From: Corynebacterium pelargi
GTDB lineage: Bacteria; Actinomycetota; Actinomycetes; Mycobacteriales; Mycobacteriaceae
Assembly: GCF_014635485.1 (NCBI RefSeq)
Contig: NZ_BMCX01000002.1
Coordinates: forward strand, 1 to 64,000
Direction: 5' to 3'
DNA length: 64,000 nt
Shown: one piece after another, positions 43,561 to 50,064 of the stretch
How positions within the stretch are numbered: the stretch's first letter is position 1
Layout: each line of letters begins with the position of its first letter
Notes under the pieces: model-generated
What the model was told of the DNA's origin: nothing
The model's database searches: none
The model's input: only the letters and a program-made list of their open reading frames with translations
Translations under genes and position numbers: made by a program

Positions 43561-44019
43561 ATGAAGCAGGATTTTGCGGTGACGGTAACGCGCGCGGATG
43601 GCGCGTGGCAGATCAGGGAATTTGAAGACGATTTCACCTCTCTTCGTACTTCAATCCGGGCCGTGCGCAACCTGCGCGCTGAATCCGCTGCCTTTGCCAT
43701 GTTGTGCGTGGAGGATGATTATTTTGTGCTTGTGCGCCCCACGCCGAAGGGGGTGCGTTTGCTCATTTCTGATGCCTCGGCTGCGAGTGAGGATGATTTC
43801 GCGCTTGAGGTGTTGGAGACGCTTGGGGTGGATACGGATGATATTGATGAGGATCCGTGGGCTGAGGGCGATTTTGATATCCTCGCCGATTTGGGCATAA
43901 GTGAGCAGGTCATGGCTGTTATTTGTGATGAGACTGATTGGTGGGCTTCTGAGCAGTTGCAGCGTTTGGCGGAGGAGATGGGTATGGAAGACGAGTTCGC
44001 CGACGCGCTCGATGCATAG
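43561..44019 (+). CDS. tRNA adenosine deaminase-associated protein
   Basis: 152 residues, strongly acidic toward the end (VDTDDIDEDPWAEGDFDIL). The block SLRTSIRAVRNLRAESAAFAMLCVEDDYFVLVRP matches the actinobacterial family that accompanies tadA. tadA begins inside its last codons. No ribosome site is seen before the ATG at 43561, so a leaderless transcript is likely. Biochemical role unknown. Confidence 0.82.
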   Translation: MKQDFAVTVTRADGAWQIREFEDDFTSLRTSIRAVRNLRAESAAFAMLCVEDDYFVLVRPTPKGVRLLISDASAASEDDFALEVLETLGVDTDDIDEDPWAEGDFDILADLGISEQVMAVICDETDWWASEQLQRLAEEMGMEDEFADALDA

Positions 44020-44491
44020 CTTTTCGACGTCCCTGCGTGCCCAATCCCACGCCCTCATGGGCATGGCTCTTGAGCATGCCGCTTCCACCCCCGCCGCTGA
44101 TGTGCCCGTGGCGGCGCTGATTTTTGATCCTGAGGGGCGCGTCATTGGCCGTGGGGTGAATCGTCGTGAGGCGGATCAGAATCCTTTGGCGCACGCGGAG
44201 ATGCTTGCCATCCAGGAGGCGCTCGGGCGCAGCGGTGATGGTTGGCGTTTGAGTGATTGCACGATGGCTGTGACGTTGGAGCCGTGCACGATGTGCGCTG
44301 GGGCTTTGGTGGGGGCGCGTTTGGGCCGGCTCATTTTTGGTGCATTTGAACCTAAGACTGGTGCGTGTGGTTCCGTTTTCGATGTGATTCGTGATCCCAT
44401 GGTGATGCACCGCATGGAGGTGCTTGGTGGGGTTCGTGAAGCTGAGTGCGCGGAGCTTCTCGAGTCCTTCTTCCGGCGCCTGCGCAGCTAA
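44012..44491 (+). CDS. tadA: tRNA-specific adenosine deaminase
   Basis: 159 residues. Zinc deaminase motifs HAEMLAIQEA (His and catalytic Glu) and PCTMCAGALVGAR (two Cys). Start at 44012 overlaps the preceding gene by 8 bases. Converts A34 of tRNA-Arg(ACG) to inosine; two such tRNA genes lie 6 and 8 kb upstream in this window. Confidence 0.93.
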   Translation: MHSFSTSLRAQSHALMGMALEHAASTPAADVPVAALIFDPEGRVIGRGVNRREADQNPLAHAEMLAIQEALGRSGDGWRLSDCTMAVTLEPCTMCAGALVGARLGRLIFGAFEPKTGACGSVFDVIRDPMVMHRMEVLGGVREAECAELLESFFRRLRS

Positions 44492-44529
44492 TTTGGGGTT
44501 TGGCACTGGCGTTTTATAAGCTGATCGAC

Positions 44530-44617
44530 GGTAGCGTGTCCGAGCGGCCGAAGGTGCTCGCCTCGAAAGCGAGTGTTGGGTAACCCCCAACCGCGGGTTC
44601 AAATCCCGCCGCTACCG
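44530..44617 (+). tRNA. tRNA-Ser (CGA anticodon)
   Basis: Acceptor ggtagcg/cgctacc; anticodon loop cctcgaa (CGA) closed by gctcg/cgagt; long variable arm; T arm gggttcaaatccc. cca follows the discriminator G. Confidence 0.95.
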
Positions 44618-44623
44618 CCAAGA

Positions 44624-44656
44624 AAAAAACCTCCCACATGCAAGTGGGAGGTTTTT
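44624..44656 (+). terminator. terminator after tRNA-Ser(CGA)
   Basis: aaaaacctcccac-atgcaa-gtgggaggttttt, symmetrical, so usable in both directions. Confidence 0.9.
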
Positions 44657-44675
44657 GCTTTGTTGGGTGTGGGGT

Positions 44676-45065
44676 GTGTGCGTTTTCCCGTGTCATTTGG
44701 GGTGCGGATTCTGGGTTTGGGCGCGGTTTGACATGGGAAAGTGCACGTTTGGTTCCAGAACCGGGTGCTGGTTCCTGCGGGTGTGCGTTTTCCCGTGTCA
44801 TTTGGCCGGGATTTCTGGGATTAGGCCCGGTTTGTCATGGGAAAGTGCACGTTTGGGTTCGGTTCTTGCGCTAATTCCCGTGCGGGTGTGCCTTTTCCCG
44901 TGTCATTTGGCCAGAATTTCCGGGATTAGGCCCGGTTTGTCATGGGAAACTGCACATTTGGTTCCAGAAACGGGCGTTATAGCCGCGAGGTGTGCGTTTT
45001 CCCGTGGCGTTTGGCAGAAATTTCCAGATTTGGGCGCGGTTTGTCATGGGAAAGTGCACGGTTGG
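44676..45065. repeat. palindromic 105-bp repeat array C (four units)
   Basis: Left arms (GTGCGTTTTCCCGTGTCA and variants) start at 44678, 44783, 44888 and 44992 (periods 105, 105, 104). Right arms read GGTTTGACATGGGAAAGTGCAC or GGTTTGTCATGGGAAAGTGCAC; linkers share gtttggttccagaaccggg. Same family as arrays A and B, with its own shared variants. Lies between the tRNA-Ser terminator and the - strand CDF gene; a C/A-rich tract follows. Confidence 0.92.
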
Positions 45066-45103
45066 TTCCAGAACCAGTCATAAAACCTCCTAAGAGCATC
45101 GAC

Positions 45104-45245
45104 ATGTCAACTACCAACCCCACCTCCCCCAACCTCAACCCCAACCCCACCACCTCGATTCTTGTCCGCGGCGCGCGGGAGAATAATTTGCGCGGGCGGG
45201 TGAGCCGCGTCCGCCGAGGACGCCGGCGGGCAGTTGACGGCGCAG
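45104..45245 (+). pseudogene. possible 5' fragment of a UvrA-like ABC ATPase gene
   Basis: From the ATG at 45104, after a Pro/Asn-rich lead, the frame reads SILVRGARENNLR, which matches the start of UvrA and UvrA-like drug-resistance ATPases ('I.VRGARENNLK..'). It then dissolves into Arg-rich GC-rich sequence containing a gcgtcc...ggacgc hairpin and never reaches a Walker A. Only about 13 residues carry the signal, so chance is possible. The frame runs head-on into the CDF gene. Confidence 0.4.
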
Positions 45246-45248
45246 TAT

Positions 45249-45827
45249 TTAGCAGCAGGGGTCGCCTCGTAGTGCCTCGATGCCTTCGCGCACGGCGAAT
45301 GCGGCGATTACGAGCGCTGCTACAGAATCGGCCCAGTGCCAGCCAAAGAGCGAGTTCAATAACAGCCCTGCCAGGGTGGCTACGGAGAGCATGGCGCAGA
45401 TGAGGCGCTGTTTGGAGTCTGCAACCACCGATGCTGAGCCGAGTGCTTGGCCGGTGCGGCGTTGCCATAGGGCCAGCGCTGGCATCACGATGGCGCTTAA
45501 GGCGGTGATGGTGATGCCGATGGTGGAGTGTTGGGCAGGTTGTGAGCTGATCGCCTCATAGGTGACGTAGAAGGCCAGAAGGAAGAAGCAGCCGGCGATG
45601 AGTTTGAGGGCTACTTCTTCGCGTTCTTCTGGATCGGGGGCGGAAAATTGCCAGGCCACCACGGCGGCTGAGAGCACTTCTACTGTGGAGTCCAGGCCAA
45701 AGCCGATGAGGGCTGCAGATGAGGCTTCGCGGCCTGCCCAAATGGAGATTGCTGCTTCTACCACGTTCCATGCGATGGCGATTCCCACGATGAGGCGCAC
45801 CCGCGCCTGCAAACTTTTGGTGCTCAT
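45249..45827 (-). CDS. cation diffusion facilitator-like membrane protein
   Basis: 192 residues, six hydrophobic segments. Helices 2 and 5 carry the CDF metal-site style motifs: SSAALIGFGLDSTVEVLSAA and ADSKQRLICAMLSVA with WADSVAALVIAAFA. The cytoplasmic carboxyl domain of full CDF exporters is missing, so it ends at EALRGDPCC, whose terminal Cys pair might bind metal. Likely a short cation efflux protein; metal unknown. Confidence 0.72.
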   Translation of the reverse strand: MSTKSLQARVRLIVGIAIAWNVVEAAISIWAGREASSAALIGFGLDSTVEVLSAAVVAWQFSAPDPEEREEVALKLIAGCFFLLAFYVTYEAISSQPAQHSTIGITITALSAIVMPALALWQRRTGQALGSASVVADSKQRLICAMLSVATLAGLLLNSLFGWHWADSVAALVIAAFAVREGIEALRGDPCC

Positions 45828-45891
45828 AGTGCCAAATTCTAGAGCTGGGATAAGCTAAAGCCCGACTTCCCCCCACTCCTAGGAGCACCCA

Positions 45892-48294
45892 TTGGCAAAG
45901 TTGCTGTATCGGATCGGCACGTGGTCATTCCGAGCGAAATGGTTCGTGATCGCCGCGTGGTTTGTGATTCTTGGGGCCATGGGTGGTGCTGCCGCCACCT
46001 GGGGTGGCACCTATGTGGATAACTTCGCCATCAAGAACACTCCCTCCCAAGAAGCCACTGATATCTATTTAGAGCAGTTCCCGGAGGCTCGTAACCCGCT
46101 GCGTGGCACGAGTGTGAACTTGGTGTTTAAGGCCCCAGAGGGTCAGACGCTGACAGAGCCGCACAATGTTGAGGTCATGGATCAAGTGGTGGGCTATATC
46201 CGCGATAACCTCCACGAGATCACAGAGACGCAACGTTTTGGCAACCCGGCCATCTTGGGCCCGGAGCTGCAGCGTGGCGTGTATGACCAGCTCACCAATC
46301 AGGGCCTCCCGGAACTTACTGCCCGAGCTGATGCTGATAATTTGGCCATGTTAAGCCCCGATCAAACCATCGGCTACACCACCTTCTCTATTGATGTGCC
46401 GATGCCTGGTGAGGTCACCCAGGAGCAGCGCGATGTGGTTGATCAGGCTTTGGAGCTGGGGCGTAGCCAAGGGCTGCAGGTAGAAGCCGGTGGCCCTGGT
46501 TTTGGTGATCCGATCGCTATTTCTTCTACCTCGGAGATCATTGGTATCTCGGTGGCTGCCGTGATCTTGGTCTTCACCTTCGGCTCCCTCTTGGCCGCCG
46601 GTATGCCCCTGATTACCGCCGTGGTTGGTGTGGGCATCGGTTCTTTGGCCATCACCTTGGCCACGGGTTTTGTAGACCTCAACAACACCACCCCAGCCCT
46701 GGCGGTGATGATTGGTTTGGCCGTGGGCATCGACTACGCGCTGTTTATTATGTTCCGCTACCGCCGCGAGCGGCTGCGCATGAGCAACCAAGAAGCCGCC
46801 GGCATGGCCGTGGGCACCGCGGGCTCGGCGGTGACCTTCGCTGGCCTTACCGTGATCATCGCGCTGGTGGCCCTGGCGGTGGCTCGCATTACCTTCCTGA
46901 GCTACATGGGTTATGCCGCGGCCTTCACGGTGTTGGTGGCGGTGCTGGTGTCGCTGACACTGGTGCCGGCCTTGCTCGGTGTGCTGGGTGATCGCGGTTT
47001 CCGTTCGCGCCGGGGCGGGCGCAGGCGGCGTACCCGCACGGCCCCGAAGAAGTCGATGGGGCGCCGTTGGGTGCAGTTTGTGCACAAGGTGCCGGCTTTG
47101 GTGATCGTGGTGTGCATCATTGGCCTTGGTGCTTTGACCTATCCGGCAACCAGGCTGCACCTTTCTTTGCCCTCGGATACGCAGTCCAATAAAGACACCA
47201 CCCAGCGTAAGTCTGCTGAGCTGCTCAGTGAGGGCTTTGGCCCGGGTATCAATTCGCAGATGCTCGTGGCCGTCGATGCCCATGAGGTTCGCGATGATGC
47301 CCCCGTTTTACAGCCGCTGATTCGTGCCCAAGAAGGTGATCGCCACCGCGCCGCTGCCAATGCTGCCTTCCAATACCTTGTGCAGAACTACTCCAATACC
47401 CCGGATGTGAAGCATGTGCAGATCATTGGTGTGTCTGAGGATGGTTTGGGTGCGCAGATGCTCATTACTCCTGAAAGCACCCCGGAAGATGAGTCCACGA
47501 ATCAGATGATTTCCACGCTTCGCACCAAGGAGCAGGCGGTAGAAGATGCCACGGGTGTGCGTGCCGGTATCACTGGTTTGGTGCCGATCCAGCAGGACAT
47601 CACCAATAGGCTCGCCGGCGTGATGCCGCTGTATCTGGGCATCGTGGTGGGCTTGGCCATCTTGTTGCTCATGGTGATCTTCCGCAGTTTCTGGGTTCCG
47701 GTGGTCGCTGGCGTGGGCTTCTTGCTTTCCATTGGTGCGGCCTTTGGTGTGACGGTGTTGTTCTGGCAGGAAGGTCTGTGGGATTTGGTCAATACCCCAG
47801 GCCCGATCATCGCCTTCATGCCGATCTTCTTAATCGGTGTGTGCTTCGGTTTGGCTATGGACTATCAGGTGTTCCTGGTGTCTGCGATGCGCGAGCACTA
47901 TGTGGCTCACCCCAATGGCAGTGAGACTGAGCTTGGCGATTCCCGCTATAACCCCATCGAGGAATCCATCGTGGAAGGCTTTAGCTCCACCGCCCGCGTG
48001 GTCACTGCCGCAGCACTGATTATGATCGCGGTGTTCGTGGCCTTCATTGGTCAGCCTTTGCCCTTTATTAAGATCTTCGGCTTTGCGCTTGGCGCCGGTG
48101 TGCTCTTTGATGCCTTCTTTATCCGCATGGCCTTCGTTCCCGCCGCCATGTTCTTGATGGGGCGCAGGACCTGGCATATGCCGCGTTGGCTCAACGCCAT
48201 TTTGCCGCGTATCGACGTCGAGGGTACGGCCCTAGAAAAGGAATATGAGGCAAAGCAGCAACATCGAAAAGCTACCGAAAAGGTGCAGGCTTAA
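45892..48294 (+). CDS. MMPL-family (RND) membrane transporter
   Basis: 800 residues from a TTG with AGGAG 7 bases upstream. Two repeats of one helix, a large external domain and five helices: external domain 1 at about residues 40-210, helices to about 370, a basic loop (FRSRRGGRRRRTRTAPKKS), external domain 2 and final helices. IGLAVGIDYALFIMFRYRRER and FGLAMDYQVFLVSAMREHY carry the proton-relay Asp-Tyr pairs. Related mycobacterial/corynebacterial proteins export lipids or drugs. Substrate not readable. Confidence 0.88.
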   Translation: MAKLLYRIGTWSFRAKWFVIAAWFVILGAMGGAAATWGGTYVDNFAIKNTPSQEATDIYLEQFPEARNPLRGTSVNLVFKAPEGQTLTEPHNVEVMDQVVGYIRDNLHEITETQRFGNPAILGPELQRGVYDQLTNQGLPELTARADADNLAMLSPDQTIGYTTFSIDVPMPGEVTQEQRDVVDQALELGRSQGLQVEAGGPGFGDPIAISSTSEIIGISVAAVILVFTFGSLLAAGMPLITAVVGVGIGSLAITLATGFVDLNNTTPALAVMIGLAVGIDYALFIMFRYRRERLRMSNQEAAGMAVGTAGSAVTFAGLTVIIALVALAVARITFLSYMGYAAAFTVLVAVLVSLTLVPALLGVLGDRGFRSRRGGRRRRTRTAPKKSMGRRWVQFVHKVPALVIVVCIIGLGALTYPATRLHLSLPSDTQSNKDTTQRKSAELLSEGFGPGINSQMLVAVDAHEVRDDAPVLQPLIRAQEGDRHRAAANAAFQYLVQNYSNTPDVKHVQIIGVSEDGLGAQMLITPESTPEDESTNQMISTLRTKEQAVEDATGVRAGITGLVPIQQDITNRLAGVMPLYLGIVVGLAILLLMVIFRSFWVPVVAGVGFLLSIGAAFGVTVLFWQEGLWDLVNTPGPIIAFMPIFLIGVCFGLAMDYQVFLVSAMREHYVAHPNGSETELGDSRYNPIEESIVEGFSSTARVVTAAALIMIAVFVAFIGQPLPFIKIFGFALGAGVLFDAFFIRMAFVPAAMFLMGRRTWHMPRWLNAILPRIDVEGTALEKEYEAKQQHRKATEKVQA

Positions 48295-48317
48295 GCTAAG
48301 GCGCTAAGGTTGCCTGC

Positions 48318-49604
48318 ATGAACAATGCTGAAGGTGAAGCGAAAGCACAGCACGAAGATATTGCATTTGAGTTAGGCACGGAGCTGCCCGAGGCACAGCA
48401 ACAGCCAGGCAAGCACGGGCGCACGGGAGTTATTCATACCCCTCACGGGGATATTCACACCCCGGCGTTCATTCCCGTGGCAACGAAGGCCACGGTGAAG
48501 ACCCTAACTCCAGAGCAGATCAAGCAGACTGGCGCTCAGGCCATTCTTTCGAATGCCTATCACCTGTACTTGCAGCCAGGCCAGGATGTGGTGGATGAAG
48601 CCGGTGGCTTGGCGGAGTTCGAGCATTGGCACGGCCCCACTTATACCGATTCCGGCGGCTTTCAGGTGATGAGCCTTGGTGTCGGTTTTAAAAAAGTGCT
48701 GGCTATGGATACCAAGGGCTGGGAAGAAAAAGATATTCGAGCCCGCCATAAGGATCGCTATGCGCACGTGGATGAAGAGGGCGTGAATTTCCGCAGCGTG
48801 ATCGACGGCTCCAAGCACCGCTTTACCCCAGAAGTGAGCATGCAGATCCAGCATGGTTTGGGCGCAGACATCATGTTCGCCTTTGATGAGCTGACCACCT
48901 TGGTAGATACCCGCGCCTACCAAGAATCCTCCGTGGCTCGTACCCACCGCTGGGCGCGACGCTGCCTGATCGAACATGACCGTTTAACCCTGGAACGTTC
49001 GCACCGCCCCAAGCAATCCCTGTGGGGCGTGGTGCAAGGCGCACAATATGAGGACCTGCGCCGTCAAGCCACCCGCGGGCTGCTGGATTTGCACCGCGAG
49101 GCCTTAGATGAAGGCCGCCGTGGTTTTGGTGGCTTCGGCATTGGTGGTGCGCTGGAAAAGGAAAACCTTGGCACCATCGTTGGGTGGGTCTGTGATGAGC
49201 TGCCGCGTGAGATGCCAAGGCACCTGCTGGGTATTTCAGAACCAGATGATCTCTTTACCGCCATCGAGGCCGGTGCCGATACCTTCGATTGCGTAGCACC
49301 TACGCGCCTGGCTCGTCGAGGTGGCGTGTACACCTTGGATGGGCGCCTCAACTTGAAGAATGCTCGCTTTAAACGAGACTTCTCCGGCATCGACGAAGAG
49401 TTCGGTGGCTATGTCTCTGAGAACTACTCGCGCGCATACTTGCACCACCTGCTCAAAGCCAAGGAGTTCCTCGCAGGCACCCTGTGCACCATGCACAACG
49501 TGGAATTCATGGTGCGCTTGGTAGACAATATCCGCGCCAGCATCGATAACGGCACCTACGAGGAGTTCAAAGCCGAGTTCCTAGGGCGCTACTACAGCAA
49601 ATAA
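48318..49604 (+). CDS. tgt: queuine/preQ1 tRNA-ribosyltransferase lacking the zinc cysteines
   Basis: 428 residues. TIM-barrel transglycosylase: general acid/base Asp in YTDSGGFQVMSLG, nucleophile Asp in TFDCVAPTRLARRGG, HIYQ-side motif GVVQGAQYEDLRRQA. In other bacteria three Cys and one His hold a structural zinc (C-x-C-x2-C-x~25-H); here the equivalent positions read FGGYVS (362-367), with only the His kept (TMHN). The rest of that region (YSRAYLHHLLKAKE) is normal. Exchanges G34 in GUN-anticodon tRNAs. The YhhQ-like and gluQ genes nearby complete a queuosine theme. Confidence 0.93.
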   Translation: MNNAEGEAKAQHEDIAFELGTELPEAQQQPGKHGRTGVIHTPHGDIHTPAFIPVATKATVKTLTPEQIKQTGAQAILSNAYHLYLQPGQDVVDEAGGLAEFEHWHGPTYTDSGGFQVMSLGVGFKKVLAMDTKGWEEKDIRARHKDRYAHVDEEGVNFRSVIDGSKHRFTPEVSMQIQHGLGADIMFAFDELTTLVDTRAYQESSVARTHRWARRCLIEHDRLTLERSHRPKQSLWGVVQGAQYEDLRRQATRGLLDLHREALDEGRRGFGGFGIGGALEKENLGTIVGWVCDELPREMPRHLLGISEPDDLFTAIEAGADTFDCVAPTRLARRGGVYTLDGRLNLKNARFKRDFSGIDEEFGGYVSENYSRAYLHHLLKAKEFLAGTLCTMHNVEFMVRLVDNIRASIDNGTYEEFKAEFLGRYYSK

Positions 49605-49642
49605 AGAGTCAGCACTACCCATGAGTCTCTAGTGGCTTTTTC

Positions 49643-49666
49643 GGCGGGCATTATGCCCGCCTTTTC
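49643..49666 (+). terminator. terminator after tgt
   Basis: ggcgggca-tta-tgcccgcc stem with ttttctt, 39 bases past the stop. Confidence 0.85.
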
Positions 49667-49669
49667 TTC

Positions 49670-50064
49670 GGCTTCGTTTCGATTGGAATTATTCAACTGT
49701 GGCGTTGCCGAGTTAAGAAATTGGATGGGATCATGCGGGTGGTTATTGATAAGTATTAGATCCACTTAGATCGGTGTCGAATCCCCATCTGCCATTGGTT
49801 TTCGTCCACGGAGTGCTGGAGTGCCGTCGAGGTTTTGTTGGCACACCTACACGAATTGTCAGGGGTGCATCATTTGGATTACACCCGGATGGGGTTAGGG
49901 GTGAAAGTTTACGAAAATTAATGCCATTGCCATCCCTAGGGTTTTGAAGTGCAAATATAAACAATCTTTTCCGAAAAAGACCCTTGACAAATCGAAAGGT
50001 CAGAGGTTTTTCTGGCAAACATTTATCGCCTGAGTAACGCCATTAAGGCGTTGATGGGATAAGA
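49670..50064 (+). other. 395-bp non-coding gap before the pilus genes
   Basis: No supported gene. It is more AT-rich than its surroundings. TTGACA at 49984-49989 could be a -35 element but no good -10 is seen at the proper distance. tcttttccgaaaaaga at about 49962 is a short inverted repeat, and aacgcc-attaa-ggcgtt (50036-50052) forms a hairpin 13 bases before the tip-pilin ATG, where it could affect ribosome access. Confidence 0.4.

Noticed and set aside
49743..50018. 91-codon minus-strand frame before the pilus island
   Set aside because: No ribosome site, no recognisable domain, and it lies in the leader region of the tip-pilin gene.
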